A DNA stretch of 64,000 bases from Streptomyces sclerotialus (GCA_000719105.1 JODX01000011.1:62001-126000), one strand, 5' to 3'. Positions 9,034-18,752 are shown, counted from the first letter of the stretch. Notes: a model not told the origin generated them from the sequence alone. Translations and numbers: made by a program.

Positions 9034-9870
9034 ATGCCCCAGCACACCTCCGGGTCCGATCGGGCGGCAGTTCCCCCCGCCGCCCGGGTCGGCGTGCGCC
9101 CTCCGGCCCCCGCGACACTCGACGAGCTGTGGCGCGCGTACAAGACGACGGGTGACGAGCGGCTGCGCGAGCAGCTGATCCTGCACTACTCACCGCTGGT
9201 CAAGTACGTCGCGGGCCGGGTGAGCGTGGGCCTGCCGGCCAATGTCGAACAGGCCGACTTCGTGTCGTCCGGTGTGTTCGGGCTGATCGACGCGATCGAA
9301 AAGTTCGACATCGGCCGTGAGATCAAGTTCGAGACGTACGCGATCACCCGGATCCGGGGCGCGATGATCGACGAGCTCCGGGCGCTCGACTGGATCCCCC
9401 GCTCCGTCCGGCAGAAGGCCCGCAACGTCGAGCGCGCCTACGCGACCCTGGAGGCGCGGCTGCGGCGTACCCCCTCCGAGGGCGAGGTGGCCGCCGAGAT
9501 GGGCATCGCGGTGGAGGAGCTCCACGCCGTCTTCAGCCAGCTGTCGCTGGCGAACGTCGTGGCCCTGGAGGAGCTCCTGCACGTCGGGGGCGAGGGCGGT
9601 GACCGGCTCAGTCTGATGGACACCCTGGAGGACACCGCCGCCGACAACCCCGTGGAGGTCGCCGAGGACCGCGAGCTGCGGCGCTTCCTGGCGCGGGCGA
9701 TCAACACACTTCCCGAGCGGGAGAAGACCGTCGTCACGCTGTACTACTACGAGGGACTCACGCTCGCGGAGATCGGCAACGTCCTCGGGGTGACCGAGAG
9801 CCGGGTCAGTCAGATCCACACCAAGTCCGTGCTCCAGCTGCGCGCCAAGCTGGCGAGTTTCGGCCGTTGA
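9034..9870 (+). CDS. whiG: RNA polymerase sigma factor WhiG
   Basis: A 278-aa FliA/SigD-type sigma factor that commits aerial hyphae to sporulation in Streptomyces. Region 2 ([40 protein letters not shown]), region 3 and region 4 ([20 protein letters not shown], then [17 protein letters not shown]) are all intact. The start [19 protein letters not shown] was chosen because AAGG lies 6 nt upstream and it matches the known WhiG N-terminus. The 274 nt upstream of it are non-coding and presumably hold its promoter. No anti-sigma gene is adjacent. Confidence 0.96.
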   Translation: MPQHTSGSDRAAVPPAARVGVRPPAPATLDELWRAYKTTGDERLREQLILHYSPLVKYVAGRVSVGLPANVEQADFVSSGVFGLIDAIEKFDIGREIKFETYAITRIRGAMIDELRALDWIPRSVRQKARNVERAYATLEARLRRTPSEGEVAAEMGIAVEELHAVFSQLSLANVVALEELLHVGGEGGDRLSLMDTLEDTAADNPVEVAEDRELRRFLARAINTLPEREKTVVTLYYYEGLTLAEIGNVLGVTESRVSQIHTKSVLQLRAKLASFGR

Positions 9871-9931
9871 CCGGGCTCGTTCGAGGTTCGGCCGGACGGG
9901 CGGCTCCCGCCGCCGGTGAACCGTCCGTAAA

Positions 9932-10522
9932 GTGGTTGACGTGCCAAGGATTCGAGCGGCCTCCGTGGCCGAGCACCGTTCGATGCAGCGTGCCGCCTTG
10001 CTGGACGCGGCACGATCCCTCCTGTCCGAGGGCGGGACGGACGCGCTGACGTTCCCGGCGCTCGCCGAGCGCACCGGGCTCGCGCGGTCGTCCGTGTACG
10101 AGTACTTCCGTTCGCGGGCCGCCGTGGTCGAGGAGCTCTGCGAGGTCGACTTCCCCGTCTGGGCGGCGGAGGTCGAGGCGGCCATGGCCGCGGCGGACAC
10201 GCCCGAGGGCAAGGTCGAGTCGTACGTGCGGAGCCAGCTGGCGCTGGTCGGCGACCGGCGGCACCGGGCCGTCGTCGCAATCTCGGCGAGTGAGCTGGAC
10301 GCGGGCGCGCGGGAGAAGATCCGTGCCGCCCACGGCGGGCTCGTCGCCATGATCGTCGAGGCGTTGGGAGCCATGGGACATGCCCAGCCCCGGCTGGCCG
10401 CGATGCTGCTCCAGGGCGTGGTCGACGCCGCTGTGCGGCGCATCGAGCTGGGTGCGGCGGAGGAGCCCGAGGCGATCACCGACGCGGCTGTCGCGATGGC
10501 CCTGCGGGGCGTTCGGGGCTGA
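9932..10522 (+). CDS. TetR-family transcriptional regulator
   Basis: A 196-aa protein with an N-terminal TetR helix-turn-helix (about residues 20-65, RAALLDAARSLLSEGG then LAERTGLARSSVYEYFRSRA). A ligand-binding C-terminal domain follows, whose ligand is unknown. It lies 61 nt downstream of whiG. The first GTG (9932) was used, but a GTG three codons later (9941, VPRIRAAS) is equally possible because no strong ribosome binding site distinguishes them. It converges with the M23 peptidase gene. Confidence 0.85.
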   Translation: MVDVPRIRAASVAEHRSMQRAALLDAARSLLSEGGTDALTFPALAERTGLARSSVYEYFRSRAAVVEELCEVDFPVWAAEVEAAMAAADTPEGKVESYVRSQLALVGDRRHRAVVAISASELDAGAREKIRAAHGGLVAMIVEALGAMGHAQPRLAAMLLQGVVDAAVRRIELGAAEEPEAITDAAVAMALRGVRG

Positions 10523-10560
10523 ACCCGCCGACCGCCGTCACTTGGGGGATTCCCGGAATT

Positions 10561-10600
10561 CCCGGGGTTCGCGGGAATCCCGGGGTTCGCGGGAATCCCG
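10561..10600 (+). repeat. 18-bp tandem repeat between convergent genes
   Basis: Two perfect copies of an 18-bp unit (cccggggttcgcgggaat) at 10561-10578 and 10579-10596, followed by the start of a third. The unit contains the self-complementary segments CCCGGGG and GGGAATCCC, so the array can fold. It lies between the ends of the convergent tetR and peptidase genes and may act as a bidirectional terminator. No U-run is present. Confidence 0.6.
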
Positions 10601-10612
10601 GAGTGCCCAGGG

Positions 10613-11455
10613 TCAACGGAGTTCCGGCACCCCGGCCACCGGCAGCAGGCGCGACGGTCCCCGGCGCAGCAGCCACGGCGGAAGCAGGGACAGCGGGTCC
10701 AGGTAGACATCCGCCCTGAGCAGGCCCCAGTGGAGGCAGGACGACGGGCAGTGCGAGGCGGACGGAACCGGCTCCAGGACGCCCAGGACGCCGCCTGCCG
10801 CCACCTCGTCGCCCTTCACCACCGCCGCCCGGACAGGTTCGTACGTCGTCCGCAGCGGCGGCTCGCCCGTACCCGCCAGCTCCACCGACACCACTCCGCG
10901 CCCCGCGACCCGGCCCGCGAACGAGACCCGGCCCGGTGCGACGGCCCGCACCGGTGTGCCCACTGTCGCCGAGAGGTCCACTCCCCGGTGTCCCCGGCCG
11001 TACGGCGTCGCGGGCGGCTCCCAGCCCCGTAGGACCCGGGGCCGCGCACCCGCGGTGCCCACGGGCCAGGCGCGTGCGGGAGCCGGCACCGCGGTGTCGC
11101 TTCCGGGCCCGGCACGCCCGAGTGCCGGGGTCGTCCCGCCGCTTCCGGGCGGTCCGGGCGGTCCGGGAGGTGCCGGTCCTGCCGGCGTGACAGGTCCCGC
11201 ATCCCCGGGTAGTGGTGCCTCCCCGGCCGGTCCCGCCACGCCGGCCGGATCCGCCACGACGGGCCCGGCAGCCCCGACAGACCGGACAGCCCCGACGTCG
11301 GGAACGCCCCCGTCCTCACCCGCTCGGGCCGTGACCACCGGCGGGAACATGCCGAGCAACACGACGAACACCCCCAGCAGCAGACCCGGTCCCCCTCGCA
11401 CACATCGTTCGGCTCGCGGTTCGGCTCGCGGCTCGGTCCAAAGTTCGGTTCGCAT
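10613..11455 (-). CDS. M23-family metallopeptidase (secreted)
   Basis: A 280-aa protein with an N-terminal signal-like segment ([24 protein letters not shown]), a long Pro/Gly/Ala linker and a C-terminal peptidase M23/LytM domain. The zinc site GHRGVDLS and the LHWGLL segment are visible, with a Cys pair (SHCPSSC) that is common in these actinobacterial enzymes. It probably cleaves peptidoglycan cross-bridges or activates another hydrolase. The ATG at 11455 was chosen because it places the charged N-terminus directly before the signal segment. It is divergent from rpsB. Confidence 0.85.
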   Translation of the reverse strand: MRTELWTEPRAEPRAERCVRGGPGLLLGVFVVLLGMFPPVVTARAGEDGGVPDVGAVRSVGAAGPVVADPAGVAGPAGEAPLPGDAGPVTPAGPAPPGPPGPPGSGGTTPALGRAGPGSDTAVPAPARAWPVGTAGARPRVLRGWEPPATPYGRGHRGVDLSATVGTPVRAVAPGRVSFAGRVAGRGVVSVELAGTGEPPLRTTYEPVRAAVVKGDEVAAGGVLGVLEPVPSASHCPSSCLHWGLLRADVYLDPLSLLPPWLLRRGPSRLLPVAGVPELR

Positions 11456-11727
11456 GCGAGAACCGTGGCGCAGACCGGTCGGCCAGGGCGGCCGGCTGTG
11501 GAGTACCGGCCGGTTGTGGACATCGGCGTCACCCGGTACCTCGCGGGTCCCGTACACTTCTGATGGCGACCCGGGCCACCGGGTCGACTTCGCACGCCCC
11601 GGTACGAGACCACCTCGTGGCTCGTATCCGCGCCCCTCGGTCCTTCGTGGCTCGGCGCACCGCGGGCGTCAGGCGCGGGTGCCGTCCGGCATCCGCGGCA
11701 CAACCGAGAAACCCAAGGAGAACGGCC

Positions 11728-12618
11728 ATGGCCGTCGTCACGATGCGGGAGCTGCTGGAGAGCGGCGTCCACTTCGGTCACCAGACCCGTCGCTGGAACC
11801 CGAAGATGAAGCGCTTCATCTTCACCGAGCGCAACGGCATCTACATCATCGACCTGCTCCAGTCGCTGTCGTACATCGACCGCGCCTACGAGTTCGTCAA
11901 GGAGACCGTCGCCCACGGCGGCACGGTCATGTTCGTCGGCACGAAGAAGCAGGCGCAGGAGGCCATCGCCGAGCAGGCCACCCGCGTCGGCATGCCCTAC
12001 GTCAACCAGCGCTGGCTGGGCGGCATGCTCACCAACTTCTCGACCGTCTACAAGCGTCTGCAGCGCCTCAAGGAGCTCGAGCAGATCGACTTCGAGGACG
12101 TCGCCGCCTCCGGTCTGACCAAGAAGGAGCTCCTGGTCCTCTCGCGTGAGAAGGCCAAGCTGGAGAAGACCCTCGGTGGTATCCGCGAGATGCAGAAGGT
12201 GCCCAGCGCCGTCTGGATCGTGGACACCAAGAAGGAGCACATCGCGGTCGGCGAGGCCCGGAAGCTCAACATCCCGGTCGTCGCCATCCTCGACACCAAC
12301 TGCGACCCCGACGAGGTCGACTACAAGATCCCGGGCAACGACGACGCGATCCGCTCCGTCACCCTGCTCACCCGCGTGATCGCCGATGCCGTCGCCGAGG
12401 GCCTCATCGCCCGCTCCGGCGCCGGCAAGGGCGAGGGCGAGAAGGCCCAGGGCGAGCCGCTCGCCGAGTGGGAGCGCGACCTGCTCGAGGGCGAGAAGAA
12501 GGCTGACTCCGAGGGCGCTGCGGCTGCTCCGGCCGCCGAGGCTGCTCCGGCCGCCGAGGCCGAGAAGCCGGCCGAGGCTGCTGCCGAGGCGCCGGCCGCC
12601 GACGCCGAGCAGGCCTGA
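11728..12618 (+). CDS. rpsB: 30S ribosomal protein S2
   Basis: A 296-aa uS2. [20 protein letters not shown] at the start and the [10 protein letters not shown] and [11 protein letters not shown] motifs are diagnostic. The C-terminus has an actinobacterial Ala/Glu-rich extension of about 50 residues. AAGGAG precedes the ATG at a good distance. It is followed by tsf, the conserved rpsB-tsf pair, with a large hairpin between them. Confidence 0.97.
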   Translation: MAVVTMRELLESGVHFGHQTRRWNPKMKRFIFTERNGIYIIDLLQSLSYIDRAYEFVKETVAHGGTVMFVGTKKQAQEAIAEQATRVGMPYVNQRWLGGMLTNFSTVYKRLQRLKELEQIDFEDVAASGLTKKELLVLSREKAKLEKTLGGIREMQKVPSAVWIVDTKKEHIAVGEARKLNIPVVAILDTNCDPDEVDYKIPGNDDAIRSVTLLTRVIADAVAEGLIARSGAGKGEGEKAQGEPLAEWERDLLEGEKKADSEGAAAAPAAEAAPAAEAEKPAEAAAEAPAADAEQA

Positions 12619-12634
12619 CCTTCAGGGCGCTGAC

Positions 12635-12702
12635 GGCGGGAGCGGTGACCTGAACTCCCCCCTTGCCGCACGGGCAGGGGAGGCGTCCTCACCGCTCCCG
12701 CC
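12635..12702 (+). terminator. rpsB-tsf intergenic double-stem hairpin
   Basis: A perfect 14-bp inverted repeat (12635-12648 with 12689-12702, starting ggcgggagcggtga) encloses a second stem formed by ctcccccc-ttgcc and gggcaggggag. There is no U-run. It can act as a terminator or attenuator that makes rpsB transcript more abundant than tsf. Such a hairpin between these genes is known in Streptomyces. Confidence 0.75.
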
Positions 12703-12847
12703 GTTCACCCGTAGGTCAGCGGCGCGTCAGCGATCCACGGCTTCATGTGGACCACAGACCGTTAACCACGGGCCGTGAACCACGGACCGCGGATCGCAGA
12801 CCCGAAGATCTTCGATCCTTCAGACTCCGAGAAAGATTCACAGACTC

Positions 12848-13684
12848 ATGGCGAACTACACCGCCGCCGACGTCAAGAAGCTCCGTGAGCTCACCGGCGC
12901 CGGCATGATGGACTGCAAGAAGGCGCTGGACGAGGCCGAGGGCAACGTCGAGAAGGCCGTCGAGGCGCTCCGCATCAAGGGCCAGAAGGGCGTCGCCAAG
13001 CGCGAGGGCCGCTCCGCCGAGAACGGCGCCGTGGTCTCCGTCCTCGCCGACGACAACTCCTCCGGCGTCATCGTCGAGCTGAAGTGCGAGACGGACTTCG
13101 TCGCCAAGGGTGACAAGTTCCAGGCCGTGGCCAAGACCATCGCCGAGCACGTCGCCAAGACCGCCCCGGCCGACATCGAGGCGCTGCTCGCCTCCGAGAT
13201 CGAGCCCGGCAAGACCGTCCAGGCGTTCGTGGACGAGGCCAACGCCAACCTGGGCGAGAAGATCGTCCTGGACCGCTTCGCGCAGTTCGCGGACGGCTTC
13301 GTGACCGCGTACATGCACCGCACCATGCCCGACCTGCCCCCGCAGATCGGTGTCCTCGTCGAGCTGGACAAGCCGAACGCCGAGGTCGCCAAGGGCGTCG
13401 CGCAGCACATCGCCGCCTTCGCGCCGAAGTACCTCTCCAAGGAGGACGTCCCGGCCGAGGTCGTCGAGACCGAGCGTCGCGTCGCCGAGGAGACCACCCG
13501 CGCCGAGGGCAAGCCCGAGGCCGCCCTGCCGAAGATCGTCGAGGGTCGCCTCAACGGCTTCTTCAAGGACGCCACGCTGCTCGGCCAGCCGTACGCGCTG
13601 GACAACAAGAAGTCGGTCCAGAAGATCCTGGACGAGGCCGGCGTCACCCTGAAGCGCTTCACGCGCATCAAGGTCGGCATCTGA
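12848..13684 (+). CDS. tsf: Translation elongation factor Ts
   Basis: A 278-aa EF-Ts, the guanine-nucleotide exchange factor for EF-Tu. The N-terminal UBA-like domain MANYTAADVKKLRELTGAGM followed by MDCKKALDEAEGN is diagnostic, and GVIVELKCETDFVAK is the core dimer-type motif. Length is normal. No strong ribosome binding site is visible before the ATG. The 229-nt gap from rpsB holds the hairpin and short imperfect direct repeats (accacggrccg) near 12770. Confidence 0.97.
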   Translation: MANYTAADVKKLRELTGAGMMDCKKALDEAEGNVEKAVEALRIKGQKGVAKREGRSAENGAVVSVLADDNSSGVIVELKCETDFVAKGDKFQAVAKTIAEHVAKTAPADIEALLASEIEPGKTVQAFVDEANANLGEKIVLDRFAQFADGFVTAYMHRTMPDLPPQIGVLVELDKPNAEVAKGVAQHIAAFAPKYLSKEDVPAEVVETERRVAEETTRAEGKPEAALPKIVEGRLNGFFKDATLLGQPYALDNKKSVQKILDEAGVTLKRFTRIKVGI

Positions 13685-13808
13685 GTCCGTACCGCGATCG
13701 ACGCACGACCCGCGGGGAAATCCCGCTAGGGTCGACAGCAGTCGTCCGCGCCCCTCGCGTGTGCCGCCCGGCACGCGCGCGTGACGGACGACAGCAGATC
13801 TGACGAGG

Positions 13809-13858
13809 AGGCCATTGCCGCGCATGGGATGCGAAACCCGCCCCACCGGCAATGGCCT
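13809..13858 (+). terminator. tsf-pyrH intergenic hairpin
   Basis: A perfect 12-bp inverted repeat (aggccattgccg at 13809-13820, with its complement at 13847-13858) with a 26-nt loop, in the 213-nt gap between tsf and pyrH. It ends 39 nt before the pyrH start and is followed by TTC-rich sequence. It is probably the rpsB-tsf terminator, or an attenuator in front of pyrH. Confidence 0.65.
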
Positions 13859-13897
13859 TCTTCGTATGTGTGACCCACGTAAAGAGACGAGAGCTCC

Positions 13898-14656
13898 ATG
13901 ACGACCAAGGCCCAGAAGAGCGACGACGGCAAAGTGAGCGGCCGGTTTCTGCTGAAGCTGTCCGGAGAGGCCTTCTCCGGCGGCGGGGGCCTGGGCGTCG
14001 ACCCCGACGTGGTGCACGCCATCGCCCGCGAGATCGCGGCCGTCGTCCGGGACGGCGCGGAGATCGCGGTCGTCATCGGCGGCGGCAACTTCTTCCGCGG
14101 CGCCGAACTCCAGCAGCGCGGCATGGACCGGGCCCGCTCCGACTACATGGGCATGCTCGGCACGGTGATGAACTGCCTCGCCCTCCAGGACTTCCTGGAG
14201 AAGGAGGGCATCGACAGCCGGGTGCAGACCGCCATCACCATGGGCCAGGTCGCCGAGCCCTACATCCCGCTGCGCGCCGTCCGTCACCTGGAGAAGGGCC
14301 GTGTGGTCATCTTCGGCGCCGGTATGGGCATGCCGTACTTCTCCACCGACACCACCGCCGCCCAGCGCGCCCTGGAGATCGACGCCGAGGCCCTGCTGAT
14401 GGGCAAGAACGGCGTGGACGGGGTCTACGACTCCGACCCGAAGATCAACCCGGACGCGGTCAAGTTCGACTCCCTCGGCTACGGCGAGGTCATCACCCGG
14501 GAGCTCAAGGTCGCCGACGCCACCGCGGTCACCCTCTGCCGGGACAACAAGCTTCCGATCCTCGTGTTCGAGCTTCTGGCGGAGGGCAATATCGCTCGGG
14601 CCGTCAAGGGTGAGAAGATCGGCACTCTCGTGGGCGACCAGGGCGGCCGGGCCTGA
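13898..14656 (+). CDS. pyrH: UMP kinase
   Basis: A 252-aa hexameric bacterial UMP kinase of the amino-acid-kinase fold that phosphorylates UMP to UDP in pyrimidine synthesis. The phosphate-binding motifs [12 protein letters not shown] and [31 protein letters not shown] and [15 protein letters not shown] are intact. It follows tsf in the conserved rpsB-tsf-pyrH-frr order, separated by a hairpin. Confidence 0.97.
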   Translation: MTTKAQKSDDGKVSGRFLLKLSGEAFSGGGGLGVDPDVVHAIAREIAAVVRDGAEIAVVIGGGNFFRGAELQQRGMDRARSDYMGMLGTVMNCLALQDFLEKEGIDSRVQTAITMGQVAEPYIPLRAVRHLEKGRVVIFGAGMGMPYFSTDTTAAQRALEIDAEALLMGKNGVDGVYDSDPKINPDAVKFDSLGYGEVITRELKVADATAVTLCRDNKLPILVFELLAEGNIARAVKGEKIGTLVGDQGGRA

Positions 14657-14814
14657 CCGGTGACCCCCTGCCCGGGGGGACGGACCCTGACCGGGGGATG
14701 GACAATGTCCTGCCGGTCGGGAACCGTGCAGGAATAAGACGCGACGCAGCCGGCCGCCGACCCTGACCCAGGAGAACAGCAGCCGGGCCTACTCAAGACA
14801 CGCAGGAGCAAGTG

Positions 14815-15372
14815 GTGATCGAAGAGACCCTCCTCGAAGCCGAGGAGAAGATGGAGAAGGCCGTCGTGGTCGCCAAGGAGGACTTCGCCGCGATCCGCAC
14901 CGGCCGTGCGCACCCGGCGATGTTCAACAAGATCGTGGCGGACTACTACGGCGCGCCGACGCCGATCAACCAGCTGGCCTCGTTCTCGGTGCCGGAGCCG
15001 CGCATGGCCGTCGTGACGCCGTTCGACAAGACCGCGCTGCGCAACATCGAGCAGGCGATCCGCGACTCCGACCTCGGCGTCAACCCGAGCAACGACGGCA
15101 ACATCATCCGGGTGGTGTTCCCCGAGCTCACGGAGGAGCGCCGCCGCGAGTACATCAAGGTGGCCAAGGGCAAGGGCGAGGACGCCAAGGTGTCCATCCG
15201 CTCGGTCCGCCGCAAGGCCAAGGACGCCATCGACAAGCTGGTCAAGGACGGCGAGGTCGGCGAGGACGAGGGCCGCCGTGCGGAGAAGGAACTCGACGAC
15301 ACCACCGCGAAGTACGTCGCCCAGGTGGATGAGCTCCTCAAGCACAAGGAAGCCGAGCTGCTCGAGGTCTGA
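14815..15372 (+). CDS. frr: Ribosome recycling factor
   Basis: A 185-aa RRF, the standard family length. It splits post-termination ribosomes together with [34 protein letters not shown] and the C-terminal [20 protein letters not shown] match the three-helix-bundle domain. Two adjacent GTG codons (14812, 14815) could start it. The second gives AGGAG about 7 nt upstream and the canonical length. Its TGA overlaps the cdsA ATG by one base. Confidence 0.95.
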   Translation: MIEETLLEAEEKMEKAVVVAKEDFAAIRTGRAHPAMFNKIVADYYGAPTPINQLASFSVPEPRMAVVTPFDKTALRNIEQAIRDSDLGVNPSNDGNIIRVVFPELTEERRREYIKVAKGKGEDAKVSIRSVRRKAKDAIDKLVKDGEVGEDEGRRAEKELDDTTAKYVAQVDELLKHKEAELLEV

Positions 15373-16490
15373 TGAACGACTCTTCCTGGGGGGCCCCGCC
15401 ACACGCCGGGTACTGGGGGCCGTCCGACCGAGGACCTGTCCAGGGGGCTGCTCCGGCGGGTCCCGCGTACGATGCGCGTGACGCCCAGCAGACTCGGCCC
15501 ATGCCCATCGTGCCCGACGTGCCCGCGCAGGGCGGGAACCAGGATGACGACCGGGGGTCCGCTCGGCCGGCCGGCCCCCCGGTCCGCGACGAGATGCCGT
15601 CGGCGCAGTCCTACGGGGCGGCGCCGCAGGAACCGAAGCCCATGCCCGAAGCTGCGCAGCCCGCACCTCAGAAGAAGAGCGCGGGCCGTGACCTGAGCGC
15701 CGCGATAGGGGTCGGTGTCGGTCTCGGTGCGGTGATCGTCGCGTCGCTGTTCGTCGTCAAGGCCGTGTTCGTCGGCGTCATAGCGGTCGCCGTGGTGGTG
15801 GGCCTGTGGGAGCTCACGGCACGCCTCCAGGAACGCAAGTCCATCAAGGCGCCCCTCGTACCGCTGGCGGTCGGCGGCGCGGCGATGGTCGTCGCCGGTT
15901 ACGTCCGGGGCCCGGGCGGCGCGTGGGTGGCGATGGCGCTCACCGCGCTCGCGGTCCTGGTCTGGCGGATGACGGAGTCCCCGGAGGGCTATCTCAAGGA
16001 CGTCACGGCCGGGCTTTTCGCGGCCTTCTACGTCCCCTTCCTGGCCACCTTCGTCGCCCTGATGCTCACCGCGGACGACGGCCCGTGGCGGGTCCTGGTC
16101 TTCCTGCTGCTGACGGTCGTCAGCGACACGGGCGCGTACGCCGTCGGCTGGCGCTTCGGCAAGCGCAAGCTCGCCCCGCGCATCAGTCCCGGCAAGACCC
16201 GAGAGGGCCTGTTCGGCGCCATCGCCTTCGCCATGGTCGCGGGCGCGCTGTCCATGCAGTTCCTCATCGACGACGGCACCTGGTGGCAGGGCCTGCTCCT
16301 CGGCCTCGCCGTCGCCGCCAGCGCCACGCTGGGCGACCTCGGCGAATCCATGATCAAGCGTGACCTGGGCATCAAGGACATGGGCACCCTGCTGCCGGGC
16401 CACGGCGGAATCATGGACCGCCTGGACTCACTGCTGCCTACGGCTCCGGTGGTGTGGCTGCTGATGGTGGCGTTCGTGGGGGCCGGCTGA
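15372..16490 (+). CDS. cdsA: Phosphatidate cytidylyltransferase
   Basis: A 372-aa membrane enzyme that makes CDP-diacylglycerol from phosphatidate and CTP. A hydrophilic, Pro/Gln-rich N-terminus of about 110 residues precedes the membrane domain with about eight segments. The CDS signature is visible as SDTGAYAVGWRFGKRKLAP followed by SPGKTREG, then GDLGESMIKRDLGIKDMG and PGHGGIMDRLDSLL. It is translationally coupled to frr (TGATG). In Streptomyces the next core gene is normally rlmN, but here the AICE and two accessory genes intervene. Confidence 0.95.
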   Translation: MNDSSWGAPPHAGYWGPSDRGPVQGAAPAGPAYDARDAQQTRPMPIVPDVPAQGGNQDDDRGSARPAGPPVRDEMPSAQSYGAAPQEPKPMPEAAQPAPQKKSAGRDLSAAIGVGVGLGAVIVASLFVVKAVFVGVIAVAVVVGLWELTARLQERKSIKAPLVPLAVGGAAMVVAGYVRGPGGAWVAMALTALAVLVWRMTESPEGYLKDVTAGLFAAFYVPFLATFVALMLTADDGPWRVLVFLLLTVVSDTGAYAVGWRFGKRKLAPRISPGKTREGLFGAIAFAMVAGALSMQFLIDDGTWWQGLLLGLAVAASATLGDLGESMIKRDLGIKDMGTLLPGHGGIMDRLDSLLPTAPVVWLLMVAFVGAG

Positions 16491-16505
16491 TCCGGCTGAT
16501 CCGAT

Positions 16506-16550
16506 AACAGGCCCCTTGCCTGCGTGTTTGGTGCAGGTAGGGGGCCTGTT
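16506..16550 (+). terminator. cdsA terminator hairpin
   Basis: Starting 16 nt after the cdsA stop, aacaggcccc (16506-16515) pairs with ggggcctgtt (16541-16550), with an inner cctgc/gcagg stem. This is a strong rho-independent-type hairpin without a long U-run, as is usual in Streptomyces. It closes the frr-cdsA transcript. Confidence 0.8.
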
Positions 16551-16751
16551 GCCGTTTGCTGTACGAGGACGGGTAGTCCATGCCGCATCGGTTCCGGCAA
16601 GCGCGCGGCGCAGCCATTCTGCGATGGGCGAGGAACTACGGTTCCGCGCCTGCGGTAGGCGTAATACGTGCCCCGGTAAGAAGAAAAGCCCGCGGCTCGG
16701 TGGGACCCTGGCCTTGAGTGATGACTCGAGCTTGGGATATCGGGGGCGCTG

Positions 16752-17126
16752 ATGTGGCAGATACGGCGGGCCAGGACTGCGTTGGCGGCAAGCTCATTGG
16801 TCGGCATCATTGTTCTTGTTGGTGTCACGGGATGCAGCGGTAGTGAACAGGAACCCGGCTCCCCAGCGGTCAGTGATCGCGGGCCGGTGGAAAATGGAGG
16901 GGACAGCGGAATTCCGTCAGTCAGTCCTCCAAGTATCGAAGACAAGGACGAGGATGACCACCTCAACCCTTCGATCATCCCAGATCCGTCGCTGCCGCCC
17001 GACACTGCAGGGCCGACACCATCACCCATGGGAACCTGCGATAACAGCTACACGCCGACACCCCCCGAAACCTGCTCCATGCCATCATCGCCGGACGTCC
17101 CTACTTCGTCGGCTGCCGCCGAGTAG
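16752..17126 (+). CDS. Putative lipoprotein, Pro/Ser-rich
   Basis: A 124-aa protein I do not recognise. Its N-terminus is a lipoprotein signal peptide (basic MWQIRRARTALAAS, then hydrophobic LVGIIVLVGVTGC with a lipobox Cys). The mature part is acidic and Pro/Ser-rich with no visible domain, so it is probably tethered to the outer face of the membrane. It lies in a lower-G+C patch between cdsA and the AICE left end and is followed 12 nt later by a membrane protein, so the two may be one unit. Confidence 0.6.
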   Translation: MWQIRRARTALAASSLVGIIVLVGVTGCSGSEQEPGSPAVSDRGPVENGGDSGIPSVSPPSIEDKDEDDHLNPSIIPDPSLPPDTAGPTPSPMGTCDNSYTPTPPETCSMPSSPDVPTSSAAAE

Positions 17127-17137
17127 ACGGAATCCTG

Positions 17138-18139
17138 GTGGCCGTCACGCGAAGGCTGGACAGTGCCCGCAATCAAGTGCGAAGGCCGCCGGATCGGCTG
17201 CGGCTCCAGCGGTCCGTCGGGCAGTCGACGTCGCTCGTCAGATATGGAGGAGCACGCCGCGAGAGGGCTGAGCGTCGAACCAGGGACCAGCCTGCGGCAC
17301 AGGAAGGAAAGCAAGTAGACGTACTGAATTCCGCGCTCGGTGCCGGTTCGCTCGTGCTGGGACTGATGCTGTATGCGGGATTCCTCTACACGAATGCCTA
17401 CTATGGCTACTTTCGTGTGGGGGTGCTGGGACTCGATCTGGCTTCCTTTGAGTTGGCGCTCCGAAGTCTTCGATTGATCACTCTGCCGGTGCTTGCAATT
17501 GCCGCGGCCGTCTTCTTGCTCCCGCGCATACTGCATTCTCTCGTTGTGGCTCGCCTGTCAGTGCAAGGCGTCGAAAGGCTGAGGCGTTGTCGGCGACTGT
17601 TCATCCGGTTCTACCCTGCGTACATAGGAATCGGAGTGATCCTCGTGACGTTGTGGCGCTACATCCAACCCTTCGGCTGGGTAGCGCCGGTCTTCATCGC
17701 TGGTGGCCTGCTGCTCGGGCAGAGCCAGGAGGCGGCCTCCTTCGAACGTCGTCGGCGGAAGCCTGCGGAGAGAGCGTTGTCAGTCGTCGTTGCCGGTGCG
17801 TTCCTGATGTGGGTCGTTGCTCTGACCGCAGGACGTCTGGGGGACGCGGACGCACGCCGCTCAGCGGATCGGCTCGAGGGTCGTACCGCTGTCGTGGTGC
17901 TGAGCGCTGAGCGACTCAGCCTGGTGGGGCCCGGAGTGAGAGCGGAGGACCTGCAGGCGAACGTCCCCTACCGTGTCCAGTTCCGGTACCGCTACACAGG
18001 GCTTCGACTGCTCATTGGACGTGGCGACCGTTACTACCTTCTGCCTGTCGGATGGCGGCGTGATCTCGACGCGACGTACGTGCTGAGAGACGGCGAGAAG
18101 CTGCGCATCGAGCTGAGGCCCGGCACCAGGACCGACTGA
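17138..18139 (+). CDS. Multi-pass membrane protein, unknown function
   Basis: A 333-aa protein with about five predicted transmembrane segments (LGAGSLVLGLMLYAGFLY, LITLPVLAIAAAVFLLP, YIGIGVILVTLW, WVAPVFIAGGLLLG and ALSVVVAGAFLMWVVALTAG). A soluble C-terminal domain of about 100 residues (YVLRDGEKLRIELRPGTR) follows. I do not recognise the family. The GTG at 17138 gives a basic N-terminus of about 60 residues, and the true start may be further in. It ends 55 nt before the left att repeat and may be an earlier insertion. Confidence 0.55.
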   Translation: MAVTRRLDSARNQVRRPPDRLRLQRSVGQSTSLVRYGGARRERAERRTRDQPAAQEGKQVDVLNSALGAGSLVLGLMLYAGFLYTNAYYGYFRVGVLGLDLASFELALRSLRLITLPVLAIAAAVFLLPRILHSLVVARLSVQGVERLRRCRRLFIRFYPAYIGIGVILVTLWRYIQPFGWVAPVFIAGGLLLGQSQEAASFERRRRKPAERALSVVVAGAFLMWVVALTAGRLGDADARRSADRLEGRTAVVVLSAERLSLVGPGVRAEDLQANVPYRVQFRYRYTGLRLLIGRGDRYYLLPVGWRRDLDATYVLRDGEKLRIELRPGTRTD

Positions 18140-18194
18140 CGGGACTGGAGGGCCGCGTACCCCGCACTGCTGGTGGCCCAGGTCACGCGTGCGC

Positions 18195-18235
18195 ATCTGC
18201 GACACTGGACGAGCCATGCCTAAGCCCGGAGAACT
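18195..18235 (+). repeat. attL: left 41-bp direct repeat
   Basis: Identical over 41 bp to 34122-34162. It starts atctgcgacactgg and ends cccggagaact, and includes the rlmN start context ccATGcctaag. Upstream of it a further stretch (cccaggtcacgc) is shared with the right copy with a few mismatches. Downstream the two copies diverge at once. Reading on from this copy gives a dead 13-codon peptide (MPKPGELPRWQVQ, 18216-18257), the cut-off beginning of rlmN. Confidence 0.88.
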
Positions 18236-18354
18236 GCCGCGATGGCAGGTGCAGTAAGCCTCCGACCTGCACTTTCGATGCTGAGCGGACGGCCCAGTCT
18301 GAGTGCTGGGCCGTCCTGGGGCCGTGAACGGCCCTTTGGCTGCCGCCAGAGCTG

Positions 18355-18543
18355 CTACGAACGACGTTGAACCAGCTTCTCGTAGATCAGCAAGAACGGC
18401 GCGACGTAGCCGGAAGCCTCAGTTGCTGATGCGGCTCCAGAAACGATGAGGACTACGCCGGCCGTTAGGGCGCCCACGTACACCACCACTACTGCCCAAC
18501 CGGGAGTGTGTGACGTCTGGACGGCTAACTGTTCTTCTTCCAT
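18355..18543 (-). CDS. Small membrane protein (hypothetical)
   Basis: A 62-aa protein (MEEEQLAVQTSHTPGWAVVV at the start) with two hydrophobic stretches (AVVVVYVGALTAGVVLIVSG and GYVAPFLLIYEKL). It lies just inside attL. The ATG at 18543 was chosen because it gives a compact acidic N-terminus. An upstream in-frame start at 18639 is less likely. No family is recognised. It could be a remnant gene of an earlier element. Confidence 0.4.
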   Translation of the reverse strand: MEEEQLAVQTSHTPGWAVVVVYVGALTAGVVLIVSGAASATEASGYVAPFLLIYEKLVQRRS

Positions 18544-18676
18544 ACTGAAAGTGCTCCCGAGTGTTGTTGGAAGGAGCCACGGCCGCTGCGATGCCTGGCG
18601 AGGACTAGCGCAGACGGCCATAACTCGTAAGTGCGACACGGAGAGTCACGTCGCACTCCAGTATGGTGTCACTGAG

Positions 18677-18711
18677 CCCTCCTGACGCGCAACCGCCTCG
18701 GGAGGGTTTTT
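18677..18711 (+). terminator. Rho-independent terminator, plus strand
   Basis: ccctcc (18677-18682) pairs with ggaggg (18701-18706) and is followed by a run of T residues, the classic intrinsic pattern and unusual in this genome. No clear plus-strand gene lies directly upstream. It could end readthrough entering the element from the host side, or end an unrecognised short RNA. Confidence 0.5.
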
Positions 18712-18752
18712 CCTTGCAATCGAAGCCAACGTACCCGCGTAAGCATTGTCAT

